Notes under the pieces: model-generated
What the model saw: the letters and a program-made list of their open reading frames with translations, nothing else
What the model was told of the DNA's origin: nothing
The model's database searches: none
Position numbers and translations under genes: made by a program
Origin: FCB group bacterium
GTDB lineage: Bacteria; Fidelibacterota; Marinisomatia; Marinisomatales; J089
Length of the DNA: 49,006 nt
Direction: 5' to 3'
NCBI GenBank assembly: GCA_013152835.1
Contig: JAADFQ010000129.1
Span: 1 to 49,006 of the forward strand
Shown: piece after piece, positions 1-7,846 of the stretch
How positions within the stretch are numbered: position 1 is the stretch's first letter
How the letters are laid out: each line of letters begins with the position of its first letter

Positions 1-844
1 CCAGTTTACTGGCGCCAATCCCCTCCAGGTTTTTCCAGCGGGTAAACGAGAGACCGACTCCCAGCGTTGTAATAACGATTACCCGCCAGGTTGAGTGGGA
101 AATAATCGCACCCAGGGGTGGCAGCCATTCACCGAGGCGATAGGCAAAAAATGAACCGGCCGCCGCCACGGCCAGTAGAATCATCCAATCCGTAGTCTCA
201 GGAACGCGCGAGGTTGACCGTTGAAACGATTCTACCTTTTTTTGCAAGGATTCAATGGCAGTTGTATCAGCTCCGGTGCGTTCGTCAAACGATTTGGAAC
301 GGGCTGCCATAAACAACAATATACCGGTCCAGGTATAGGCCACGACAACATCCACCACCACGATCATACCCAACATGGCATCGGTGGCTCCCACCGATTT
401 ACCAATAGCGATAAAATTAGCTCCGCCACCGATCCATGATCCGGAAAGGGCAGCCATTCCTTTCCAAATATCGGCTGGTAAATGAGACTGAAAAAGCCAC
501 AGGGATAGCGGACCTCCGATCACAACACCAAGCGTACCGGAAAGGAACATGATTCCGGCTTTTGGTCCCAACCGCAGGATTCCTTTGATATCGACGGCCA
601 ACGTCAACAAAAGCAAACTGGCAGGTAAAATATACGTCTTGATCGCCGAATAGACAGGAGCGGATCGGGGAATAATGTTGAAATGAGATAATAGTGTGGG
701 AATAAAATAGGCGAATACCAGCGGTGGAATCACATTAAAAATACGGTGAATAAAAGGTATCCGGTTTCCGGCGAAAATAAACGCCGGCACTACCAGTAAA
801 ACGGCAATCAGCCCAAAAGAATCAGTGATCAGGCTGGGTGTCAT
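1..844 (-). CDS. DUF819 family membrane protein, 3' part missing at the window edge
   Basis: This open frame runs from an ATG at 842-844 off the left edge, giving about 281 residues without a stop. The product is very hydrophobic with repeated membrane segments, starting with a helix at about residues 10-25. It contains a glycine-rich GGGANFIAIGKSVGA stretch after GSWI, which I recognise as typical of the DUF819 (YjcL-like) family. A charged cytoplasmic-type loop (AARSKSFDERTGAD and following) separates two hydrophobic halves. The family is thought to be transporter-like, but its substrate is unknown. The start overlaps the end of the upstream CNNM/CBS gene by 23 bases, so the two are probably co-transcribed. 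The family call is from memory of the motif; the membrane-protein call is firm. Confidence 0.8.
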   Translation of the reverse strand, partial: MTPSLITDSFGLIAVLLVVPAFIFAGNRIPFIHRIFNVIPPLVFAYFIPTLLSHFNIIPRSAPVYSAIKTYILPASLLLLTLAVDIKGILRLGPKAGIMFLSGTLGVVIGGPLSLWLFQSHLPADIWKGMAALSGSWIGGGANFIAIGKSVGATDAMLGMIVVVDVVVAYTWTGILLFMAARSKSFDERTGADTTAIESLQKKVESFQRSTSRVPETTDWMILLAVAAAGSFFAYRLGEWLPPLGAIISHSTWRVIVITTLGVGLSFTRWKNLEGIGASKL

Positions 845-1898
845 CCGAAGCTGTTCTGGGTTTTATCTGTCGGGAGTGCAGTCGGGATTTATATTTTTCC
901 CGCGCCAGTTTTCGAAGATCAACAACTGAGTCATGTTCATCCACAATTTCTACACCCAGGAGGGTTTCAATCGCATCCTCCAACGTAATCAGGCCGGTGG
1001 TGGTCCCGAATTCATCAGCAACGATAAATATCTGCTGCCGTTGGCGTACAAATTCATCCAGAATATCCGCCACGGATTTTTCTTGCTGGACCGTGATTAT
1101 TGGCTCCATCAGTTCTTCAATGCGAACGTCGAAACGATCCTCGGCCTGGGCATTGACTAAATCATAACGATGGATAAACCCAACCACATTGTCCATATCC
1201 TTTTCATAAACGGGAATCCGGGAATAGGCGATTGGTGAATGGCGTTCGATCACCTCACCTACGGTCGTATCTTTTGCTACGGCAAATATCACCGATCGCG
1301 GTGTCATCACTTCTTCCGCTACCACATTCCGCAGGTTAAACAGGTTTTCGATGATTTCACTTTCTTTCTCTTCGATGGTCCCTTCGGTTTCACCAATTTC
1401 GGCCATGGCGATGACCTCTTCCCGGGAGACGGACAAGCGATGTTTATCATCCTTAAACAACCCGGAAAACCGCACCGAAAGCCAGACAAAGGGATACGTA
1501 AGAATAATGAGAAACTCAATGATGTACGCCGAAGGAAGCGCCAATCGTTTCCAATAGACAGCGCCAATGGTTTTAGGGATAATTTCTGCAATTACCAAAA
1601 TTGAAAGGGTCAAAATCGCAGAAGCAATTGCCAGATAATCGCTTCCATAGATTTCCAGAGTTTTGGCACCGACACCGGCAGCACCCACCACATTGGCAAT
1701 TGTATTTAAAGACAGAATGGCCGCCAGCGGGCGATTGATCTCCGATTTAAGCGCATCCAGTTTAGCGCCTGCTTTGGGATTTGTTTTATGTACTACCGAG
1801 ATGTAGCTGGGAGTAATCGTCAACAGGACGGATTCCAGGAGTGAGCAAAGGAATGATACTCCGAGAGCCAGGAAAAAATAGAATGCCAGGTAATTCAT
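822..1898 (-). CDS. CNNM-domain/CBS-pair membrane protein (CorB/HlyC-like), short form
   Basis: The 358-residue product has an N-terminal CNNM (DUF21) membrane domain with helices near 4-27, 57-75, 88-110 and 120-143. A cytoplasmic CBS pair follows from the VMTPRS motif (about 197) to about 318 (FGTTTGLITLEDAIETLLG). Family members are implicated in magnesium or cobalt efflux. The protein stops about 40 residues after the second CBS domain, with a polar tail, so the usual C-terminal CorC/HlyC transporter-associated domain is absent. The ATG at 1898 begins directly with the first membrane helix. I see no clear Shine-Dalgarno sequence before it. The gene lies 50 bases after the YwaF-like gene and overlaps the DUF819 gene. 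Confidence 0.9.
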   Translation of the reverse strand: MNYLAFYFFLALGVSFLCSLLESVLLTITPSYISVVHKTNPKAGAKLDALKSEINRPLAAILSLNTIANVVGAAGVGAKTLEIYGSDYLAIASAILTLSILVIAEIIPKTIGAVYWKRLALPSAYIIEFLIILTYPFVWLSVRFSGLFKDDKHRLSVSREEVIAMAEIGETEGTIEEKESEIIENLFNLRNVVAEEVMTPRSVIFAVAKDTTVGEVIERHSPIAYSRIPVYEKDMDNVVGFIHRYDLVNAQAEDRFDVRIEELMEPIITVQQEKSVADILDEFVRQRQQIFIVADEFGTTTGLITLEDAIETLLGVEIVDEHDSVVDLRKLAREKYKSRLHSRQIKPRTASDDTQPDH

Positions 1899-1948
1899 CG
1901 GCTGAATTTACAGAGGAAATTAGGAGTGTTTTCCAGAGAAAACGGGAA

Positions 1949-2662
1949 TCATGAGGCCGGAGCAGATTGATGTTTCTTTCGCCAGCGGGAAATTCCAAAG
2001 GGAGCATAAACAATCATAAAATGCAACAGCGCGGCAAATTCAAGGACGATCAGGTGATAAGGGAATTGACCGACAATGAACGGATTATCTACGATCGGAG
2101 GTTTGCAGATGTACATATAATTTGCATCCAGGAGCCAGTTAATGCTGCCGATCACCGGTAAGACCAACTGTGTCCAGGCAAACATTTTCAACCAGGACCA
2201 TTCCGCCGGTCTCCGTTTTAAGATCAGTGTCGCCCACAACGCCGCGAGGATAATTCCTCCATGCGAGATATAATATTCATAAAAGAAAATACCCTGTGTT
2301 CCCAGTGTGAATTCCGGTGTCATCAATGAATGAAATGCACCTGGGATTCCCCAGTAGAAGACAATATAATAAATCCACATTGGTTTATAAAGCAGGGCAA
2401 AACCCGATAACCAGGCCGATATTCCGCACATCTGTAAGGGAAGGCTGGATTGAACGGTCCATTTCCCTACCCACATTTCATAGGGTTGCATGCCTACAGC
2501 CACGAAGATAAGAAAGATTCCAATGACACGGGTCATTTTCTCCACGGTTTTAGGAGGCAGTTTTTTCCCCAGATAAAGCAGGATGAATACTCCTAATCCA
2601 GTAGTCAAAATCGCTTTCCACCATAAAGGCCCGAATAACGGGATAATTTCATGTTCAATCAT
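1949..2662 (-). CDS. YwaF/TIGR02206-type integral membrane protein
   Basis: About 237 residues with six or seven predicted membrane helices. The pattern (MCGISAWLSG near residue 80, then IYYIVFYWGIPGAFHSLMTPE, a central YYISHGG, and a late QFPYHLIVLEF) matches conserved membrane proteins annotated as YwaF or TIGR02206, related to eukaryotic TMEM164. The biochemical role is unknown to me. I chose the ATG at 2660-2662 rather than an in-frame ATG at 2710. It forms an ATGA overlap with the stop of the upstream TPR gene, is preceded by AAAGGTG at a good ribosome-binding distance, and the extra 16 upstream residues look non-native. Translational coupling to the TPR gene is likely. Confidence 0.85.
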   Translation of the reverse strand: MIEHEIIPLFGPLWWKAILTTGLGVFILLYLGKKLPPKTVEKMTRVIGIFLIFVAVGMQPYEMWVGKWTVQSSLPLQMCGISAWLSGFALLYKPMWIYYIVFYWGIPGAFHSLMTPEFTLGTQGIFFYEYYISHGGIILAALWATLILKRRPAEWSWLKMFAWTQLVLPVIGSINWLLDANYMYICKPPIVDNPFIVGQFPYHLIVLEFAALLHFMIVYAPFGISRWRKKHQSAPAS

Positions 2663-4728
2663 GTTGCACCTTTCATTATAGTTTGAATCGCAACCCGTGC
2701 CTGACGCCATTCCGGAGCGGATTCATCAACATTTCTCCAGATCTTTTCCAGATTTCGATAGGCACGCCGGGCATTTTCCAAATCCCCCATATCACTATAT
2801 ATCATCGTTTGTAAATAAAAACTCCGAGGATAGTTGAATTCGTAATTGGCCGGATCGAAACTAAGACTCTGCATTTGGTTCGTCAAGGTAAGCGCATCTC
2901 CGGGCCGGCCGTTTTTCCAATATGCAATGGCCAGTAAATATCGCCCGAATGGCCCCGGAAATATATTTTTTATCAGCGATTCACCAATGGGAATTACATC
3001 GGCATAATTCTCATGCATCATAGCATTCAGACACTCCATATATTCCGAGAAGCGAATACGGTCATCAGGTTTTTCCGTAATTGAACTGGATTTCATTTCC
3101 TTCTGTACGGATACCCAACTTTCGCGATCCCCGTTCAAATAGGCCAGAAATCCTTGGATAATCATTTTCTGATACCATAACTGGCGCGAGGTTGTATCAA
3201 TCCCACTCTGGTTAATCCATTCCTTGCTGATCGCCATTTGACCACCCAGACCGGCTAGATAGGCCGCTTCCATAGAAATAACCTGTTCCCAGACAGAATC
3301 CGGTTTTCCACGATACGTCAGGATATCCCTGGCGCCTGCCAGATAAGTCCCCCGAATAATATAGGATGATGCCATAAGTTCAAGACAACGCATTCGGTCT
3401 CCCCGTCCGATAGATTGCTCCATAAGCGTATGACAGATATCCACGGTTTGATTGTAATCTCCGGCAAAGTAATGTGTTTCGGCCAACTGTAATTTCAATC
3501 GACGACTCTCCCGATCCGAGTTCAACGCCCGATCCAACAGGTCCAATGCCTGATCAAAATCTCCGATCACGGTGAGAAATTGGGCCCGTCGTTCAACGCC
3601 CAGAGGATGGAGCGGATTTTTTTTCAGGATTTGGTCAGTGAATTCCAGACCGCGTTCATAAAACTTGCGAAGCATATAGATATCCAGGATATGTACATAG
3701 GCCAGTTCAAAGTCGGGATCCAGTTTCAACGTATGTTCCATCGCATCCAGGGCTCGTAATTCTTCACCGCCACCGTGAAAATAGGCCTCTCCCAGATTGT
3801 ACCAATATTCTTTCTCATCCGGTCGTAGATGCACCAAGTCCTGAAAAACATCCCGGGCTTCATTGAATTGCTTATGAACCAAGTGCTCCAGACCTTCCAC
3901 CATGAATTTTTCTTCGTTGGATAAGCTGACATTTCGTGATTGAATCTTTTCCAGCGTTTGGGCAGTTGCATCGGGACGAATATCGCCATGAGATTCCGCC
4001 CACCATTGGGCCATAACCTTCTTAAATAAGGCTTTTTTAAAATGGGGATCAAGGTCCAGGGCGGCGTCAAACGAATGAATCGCTTCAATATATTTTGCTG
4101 AATTCAACGCCTGAATACCAGCCAGATATTCGGAGTAGGCCGGAATGGATGTACTGGTTTTTTCCGCTACCGGAATGGATACGGGTTCTGAAACTGATTC
4201 CCGCGGTTCCAGATCCCGTCGGATGGATTCGGACAGGGCATCCACAAGCTTGAAAAGATCAGTTCCTTCCACTTTATGGGAGTTGATGACCACCCCATCA
4301 ACCGATCTGAGAAGTTTGGAGGTAATAATGGTTTTTGATCCCATCTTAATAATACGACCGGTTAACAATGCACTGGCTTCGGCTGATCGGGCGATATCCA
4401 GAACCGGATTCCGCAAAGAAGCGTTGGTTTGTGTGTTCAACAGGGATTTTTGAACATCCAGCAGTCGTTCCCAGGATAAAATTCGGTAATCACGAAGACC
4501 GGTCAGGTCGGTAATGATCAAATCCTGGAGGATTGCTCCCAGACTTGACTGGCTTGAATCGGGGACCAGGCTTTCAAAAGGAAATACCGCCAGGACGGGT
4601 AATCCCGGAAGATCCGACAGGGATTCGGGAGTTTTCAATTTGGGAATTATATAGAGTAAACCCAGCGTAACAACCACGACGATGGGAAGAATTCTATTCG
4701 TGGACGACAATGAACGAAAACCGGACAT
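2659..4728 (-). CDS. Membrane-anchored TolB/FlgO-like plus TPR repeat protein
   Basis: The 689-residue product begins with a membrane anchor at about residues 12-29. A domain of about 45-170 follows that looks like the TolB-N/FlgO-like domain often found before TPRs (LAVFPFESL, then a segment containing RDYRILSWERLL, then ASALLTGRI). From about 195 to the end are tetratricopeptide-like helical repeats (for example YIEAIHSFDAALDLDPHFKK and FNEARDVFQDLVHLRPDEKE). In other bacteria this module often follows a DNA-binding or adenylate cyclase domain; here it is tethered directly to the membrane with no such domain. A scaffold role outside the cytoplasm is my inference. It is first in a minus-strand operon with the YwaF-like, CNNM/CBS and DUF819 genes, and a 10-bp palindrome lies 43 bases upstream. 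Confidence 0.75.
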   Translation of the reverse strand: MSGFRSLSSTNRILPIVVVVTLGLLYIIPKLKTPESLSDLPGLPVLAVFPFESLVPDSSQSSLGAILQDLIITDLTGLRDYRILSWERLLDVQKSLLNTQTNASLRNPVLDIARSAEASALLTGRIIKMGSKTIITSKLLRSVDGVVINSHKVEGTDLFKLVDALSESIRRDLEPRESVSEPVSIPVAEKTSTSIPAYSEYLAGIQALNSAKYIEAIHSFDAALDLDPHFKKALFKKVMAQWWAESHGDIRPDATAQTLEKIQSRNVSLSNEEKFMVEGLEHLVHKQFNEARDVFQDLVHLRPDEKEYWYNLGEAYFHGGGEELRALDAMEHTLKLDPDFELAYVHILDIYMLRKFYERGLEFTDQILKKNPLHPLGVERRAQFLTVIGDFDQALDLLDRALNSDRESRRLKLQLAETHYFAGDYNQTVDICHTLMEQSIGRGDRMRCLELMASSYIIRGTYLAGARDILTYRGKPDSVWEQVISMEAAYLAGLGGQMAISKEWINQSGIDTTSRQLWYQKMIIQGFLAYLNGDRESWVSVQKEMKSSSITEKPDDRIRFSEYMECLNAMMHENYADVIPIGESLIKNIFPGPFGRYLLAIAYWKNGRPGDALTLTNQMQSLSFDPANYEFNYPRSFYLQTMIYSDMGDLENARRAYRNLEKIWRNVDESAPEWRQARVAIQTIMKGAT

Positions 4729-4770
4729 CGTTAATTTAATTTTCCGGGATCACTGCGAATATCATGTTTC

Positions 4771-4798
4771 GGAAACACCGAAAATATCCGGTGTTTCC
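4771..4798. promoter_or_regulatory. 10-bp perfect inverted repeat, operator or 5'-leader hairpin
   Basis: GGAAACACCG (4771-4780) is followed by an 8-base spacer and its exact reverse complement CGGTGTTTCC (4789-4798). It lies 43 bases upstream of the TPR gene start on the minus strand. Neither side has a T-run, so it does not look like a terminator. It may be a binding site for a dimeric regulator or a leader hairpin. Confidence 0.5.
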
Positions 4799-4971
4799 TG
4801 TATCTGATCGCGTACGCTGTTTGGTTGAAAGACGCATTAGTAACTGTTTAGCCGTCAAGTGATTGTAGTATGGATAAAAAATTTAGGGTCAGTCTGGTTA
4901 TTTTACCATGATTACTTGAACCGATTCACGGATGGCCAAACGTGAACCGTCACCTGCCTGGCATGGGTACT

Positions 4972-4991
4972 CTTCGTTAACTTCAACGAAG
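4972..4991 (+). promoter_or_regulatory. Small stem-loop in the leader of the 5026 gene
   Basis: CTTCGTT (4972-4978) and AACGAAG (4985-4991) can pair across a 6-base loop. The stem ends 34 bases before the proposed TTG start at 5026, so it would sit in the leader of the plus-strand transcript. A regulatory role is speculative. Confidence 0.3.
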
Positions 4992-5025
4992 GAATTCATT
5001 CAACAAATACAGGACTCTTCACCCT

Positions 5026-5844
5026 TTGGATCGACACCTGAAACGATTGTATTACGGTACTTTGCTGGCTATCACGGGATTGCTTTTCCTGGCGGCGATC
5101 ACAGGATATTATGTATTGAACCGCATCCATACCTTACCGGGTTGGTATGTCAATAATCCGGATGAGTTTATTCTACCCCTTGAACCGGCCTCTGCCAATA
5201 CTCCTGAGATTGCCATTCTTCACCCCAATATTTTCGACAGTACACTGAATAAGGTACGCAAAAACACTACGGACGAACCGCAAATAAAATCAGCCTCCCG
5301 TTCCCTAATTATAAATCCAAAAACAGCGACGAATAGAAAACCTCCGCTGCCGGGAAATGCATTGGAAACCGCCCGGCAATCACGATCGCATCAAAACAAT
5401 AAAAATCCTACCCAACTCCGGAAGCAATATATATCCGAAGCTGAATTGCCATTGATTCTGGTGAATACGCTGGAAGAAAACCTGAACCAGGATATCCGGC
5501 ACGGGATACGGGCCATCCGAGCCAAAATATCCGTCGACAAATTGCAAATTGAATCGATTCTGGACGTGGACTACTTCAATTCAATCCAACAATTACAGTC
5601 CGATCCAATTTGGAATTACATGAGGAAAATCGGCGGAGATGAACTTTATGTTATGGTGGAACTATACCCGAGTAAATACAAATATATCAATCAATTATCT
5701 CCAAAATCGAATCTCACAATAGGGGATGTCACGCTTTCCCTGTCACAGGTTGAAAGAATGACCGGTATTTCTGTCCGTCAAATGATAAAATCGTTGGATC
5801 TGCCTGTGATTCGGTTATCGTCCGGCGCTCTGGTTGCCGGTTAG
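5026..5844 (+). CDS. Membrane-anchored protein of unknown function
   Basis: I do not recognise this 272-residue protein. It has one membrane segment near residues 10-28, after a short basic N-terminus. A polar low-complexity linker follows to about 135, then a compact C-terminal domain. That domain contains SEAELPLILVNTLEENL and alternating beta-like segments (IRAIRAKISVDKLQIESILDVD), and ends with LSLSQVERMTGISVRQMIKSL. The layout suggests an extracytoplasmic domain on a single anchor; a resemblance to lipid-binding DUF2140/DUF2993-like domains is only an impression. The start is TTG. The frame is closed 46 bases upstream by TAA (4978-4980) and has no ATG between. It is probably co-transcribed with the metallophosphoesterase 63 bases downstream. 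Confidence 0.65.
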   Translation: MDRHLKRLYYGTLLAITGLLFLAAITGYYVLNRIHTLPGWYVNNPDEFILPLEPASANTPEIAILHPNIFDSTLNKVRKNTTDEPQIKSASRSLIINPKTATNRKPPLPGNALETARQSRSHQNNKNPTQLRKQYISEAELPLILVNTLEENLNQDIRHGIRAIRAKISVDKLQIESILDVDYFNSIQQLQSDPIWNYMRKIGGDELYVMVELYPSKYKYINQLSPKSNLTIGDVTLSLSQVERMTGISVRQMIKSLDLPVIRLSSGALVAG

Positions 5845-5907
5845 GGATTTCGTTTACACCGTGATCTTCCGGAGACCTTTTTCTTCAAATTTGATTCAAC
5901 AAAGCTG

Positions 5908-7194
5908 ATGATTTTTCTGATCGTTGTTATTCTGGTCCTGGCTCTAATTCATGGATACGTGGGATTCCGGATCATTCCCTCATTCCAGCTTTCCACCACG
6001 GGAAATTTCTGGTTCTGGTGTTTGGTCGTATTGCTAACCTTTCTGCCTTTGATACCAGCCCTGCTCAGATATAAGGGATTTGAAAACTCCTGGATTGATA
6101 AGGTATCCTGGGCCGGATATTTCAGTCTCGGATTTTTCTCTCTGGCCTTTCTTCTGATTCTTGGTTTTGATCTTCTTTGGATATTTAAACTTGGCTTGGA
6201 ACGATTGGGCCTGGTAATTCCCGGCTTAACCAGACCTGATCATCTCTCGGAAACGGTTTTTAATCCCCAGCGAAGAATATTTATCAGGGATACAGTTACA
6301 TTTGGTTTATTAGGGTTATCGGCGGGGCTTTCCGTCTGGGGACTGTTTGAAGCGCGTCGGAGTGCCTCTATTTTTCGAATCTCTGTCCCAATCGAAAATC
6401 TGCCTCCCGGCTTGGAAGGGCTGCGGATTGTGCAATTATCAGACATCCATGTAGGTCCCACGATAAAACGGGACTATGTGCAGCGCATTGCTGACCAGGC
6501 CATGTCCTTGAACCCTGATATCCTGGTTATGACGGGTGACCTGGTGGATGGATCGGTAAAATATCTGCAGAATGACATTCAGCCGCTCAAACAACTCCAA
6601 GCCCCTATGGGAAAATATTTTGTAACCGGAAATCATGAGTACTACAGCGGTGTTTCCCATTGGATTCCCGAAGTGCAAGCGCTTGGATTCATACCGCTGA
6701 TTAATGAACACCGTATCGTGACTCGTGGAACAGCGTGCCTGACGATTGCCGGAATTACCGATTTTACCGCCCGGCAAATGGATCCGGAAAACAAGCCCAA
6801 TGTGAAGCAGGCCCTGGCCGGTTCTCCGAATAATTCGATAAAATTGTTATTGGCTCATCAACCGGGAAGTATTGATGAAGCGGCTCGGAATCATGTGGAT
6901 TTACAATTATCGGGACATACACACGGAGGCCAATTTATCCCTTTTAACTGGGTTGTAAAACAGGCTCATCCATACATCGCCGGTCTCTATACCCATCATG
7001 GGACGTGGATCTATGTAAATCGAGGTACCGGTTATTGGGGTCCGCCCTTACGGTTGGGGGTTCCTTCCGAAATCACCATATTGACGTTAATTAACGGAAC
7101 AAATGGAGCCCCACGCCTGCGTGCCAAAACGCACTATGGCGTGCAGGCACGGGAAAATCCCGTGGTACCTAGCAAAGCACAAGCACGCCCATAA
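5908..7194 (+). CDS. Membrane-anchored metallophosphoesterase (YkuE/YaeI-like)
   Basis: The 428-residue product has four predicted membrane helices in the first 160 residues, then a calcineurin-like phosphoesterase domain. The metal-binding motifs are in order: QLSDIHVG (about 176), TGDLVDG (about 208), GNHEY (about 242), LLAHQPG (about 310) and SGHTHGGQ (about 331). Related proteins (YkuE, YaeI) act on phospholipid-type substrates such as UDP-2,3-diacylglucosamine, but the substrate here is not deducible. The domain's usual end is near PSEITILTLIN. The last 30 or so residues are encoded by DNA that forms hairpins and look non-homologous. It pairs with the 5026 gene in the only plus-strand operon. 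Confidence 0.9.
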   Translation: MIFLIVVILVLALIHGYVGFRIIPSFQLSTTGNFWFWCLVVLLTFLPLIPALLRYKGFENSWIDKVSWAGYFSLGFFSLAFLLILGFDLLWIFKLGLERLGLVIPGLTRPDHLSETVFNPQRRIFIRDTVTFGLLGLSAGLSVWGLFEARRSASIFRISVPIENLPPGLEGLRIVQLSDIHVGPTIKRDYVQRIADQAMSLNPDILVMTGDLVDGSVKYLQNDIQPLKQLQAPMGKYFVTGNHEYYSGVSHWIPEVQALGFIPLINEHRIVTRGTACLTIAGITDFTARQMDPENKPNVKQALAGSPNNSIKLLLAHQPGSIDEAARNHVDLQLSGHTHGGQFIPFNWVVKQAHPYIAGLYTHHGTWIYVNRGTGYWGPPLRLGVPSEITILTLINGTNGAPRLRAKTHYGVQARENPVVPSKAQARP

Positions 7195-7271
7195 GGGCGA
7201 CATCCCGATCCCGGGATGATAGAAAAGGATTCATCCACGGCCATAGGCCGTGGTTTTCTCCATATCGGGAT
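7115..7271. repeat. Cluster of nested inverted repeats at the convergent gene end
   Basis: At least five stems follow one another. GCCTGC 7115-7120 pairs with 7143-7148, with an inner GTGC/GCAC at 7121-7134. CACGGG 7148-7153 pairs with CCCGTG 7159-7164. CGCCC 7186-7190 pairs with GGGCG 7195-7199. CATCCC 7201-7206 pairs with GGGATG 7213-7218. CCACGGCC 7235-7242 pairs with GGCCGTGG 7246-7253. ATCCCGAT 7202-7209 can also pair with ATCGGGAT 7264-7271 to enclose the last stem. The first stems lie inside the metallophosphoesterase reading frame. Confidence 0.6.
7235..7257 (+). terminator. Rho-independent terminator of the plus-strand operon
   Basis: The perfect 8-bp stem CCACGGCC/GGCCGTGG has a 3-base loop (ATA) and is followed directly by TTTT and CTC. 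It lies 40 bases past the metallophosphoesterase stop codon. On the minus strand the stem lacks an adjacent T-run, so termination is mainly for the plus strand, although the hairpin could also protect the end of the response-regulator transcript. Confidence 0.75.
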
Positions 7272-7318
7272 AAAACGGTGAATTGAATTCAGGTAATTTT
7301 AATTGAGTCGGAAACAGA

Positions 7319-7705
7319 TCAGGCCATTGCAGAACTGGCTATATAGTGATCCACTTTTTTTATTAATTCGAAGATTGGATAGGGTTTGGCGATATATTCG
7401 TTACAACCGGCGTTTAAACAATTACGCATATCCTGAATAAAAGCATGTGCGGTAACAGCAATCACCGGTAATGATTTCAGTTTCTTATCGTTACGAATAA
7501 AACGGGTGAGATCCAACCCGTCTTCTTTACCGTCCAGAGACAAGTCAAGCAATACTAAATCAAAATCATCTTTACTAAGCCAACGCTTTGCATCTGGTAC
7601 GGATACAGCAGATTCAATTCTATATTTCCTGCCAATCGTCTTTTCATAAAGTACCAGAGTATCCAAATCATCTTCCACAACAAGTATGTGGGGATGGTTA
7701 CGCAT
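7319..7705 (-). CDS. Single-domain response regulator (CheY-like receiver)
   Basis: The 128-residue product is one receiver domain with nothing attached. The acidic pocket is E11-D12-D13, the phospho-acceptor is D54 (LVLLDLSLDG), the switch threonine is T85 (VIAVTAHA), and the conserved lysine is K107 (YIAKPY). It presumably signals by protein-protein contact, since it has no output domain. No histidine kinase is in the window, so its partner is elsewhere. A GGAGG ribosome-binding site precedes the ATG. It is separated from dprA by 141 bases, so it may have its own promoter. Confidence 0.93.
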   Translation of the reverse strand: MRNHPHILVVEDDLDTLVLYEKTIGRKYRIESAVSVPDAKRWLSKDDFDLVLLDLSLDGKEDGLDLTRFIRNDKKLKSLPVIAVTAHAFIQDMRNCLNAGCNEYIAKPYPIFELIKKVDHYIASSAMA

Positions 7706-7846
7706 GTATTCCCTCCACGTTATCCATGCCGGAATTTAAGCGAATTTTTCGAAAATGATTGTGCTTTTTACGGATCATAATTCGATTATCGGATTACCAT
7801 ATTATATTGGGATTTTCACAGTCGGCGATTGTAAATATCTTACCGC
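7706..7846 (-). other. Intergenic gap before the response-regulator gene
   Basis: This AT-rich gap of 141 bases follows the dprA stop and probably holds the promoter of the response-regulator gene. I see a GGAGG-type ribosome-binding site just upstream of its ATG, and a TTTTCGAAAA short palindrome near 7747-7756. No convincing promoter pair, terminator, tRNA or small gene is evident. Confidence 0.35.

Larger units (their letters stand above)
4729..5025. promoter_or_regulatory. Divergent intergenic control region
   Basis: This 297-base gap separates the starts of the minus-strand TPR gene and the plus-strand 5026 gene, so it should hold promoters for both directions. I see no convincing sigma-70 pair. 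I do see a 10-bp perfect inverted repeat (4771-4798) and a 7-bp stem (4972-4991), listed separately, and a 6-bp inverted repeat TTCACG/CGTGAA at 4925-4930 and 4941-4946. No tRNA, small ORF with a good start, or repeat family is visible. Confidence 0.5.

Noticed and set aside
1239-1604. Long plus-strand open frame opposite the CNNM/CBS gene
   Set aside because: It is antisense to a clear protein-coding gene, has no recognisable domain and no start signal.
7195-7318. tRNA or CRISPR-like array in the hairpin-rich convergent gap
   Set aside because: The stems differ in sequence and spacing, there is no direct repeat with spacers, and no cloverleaf or CCA end can be drawn.
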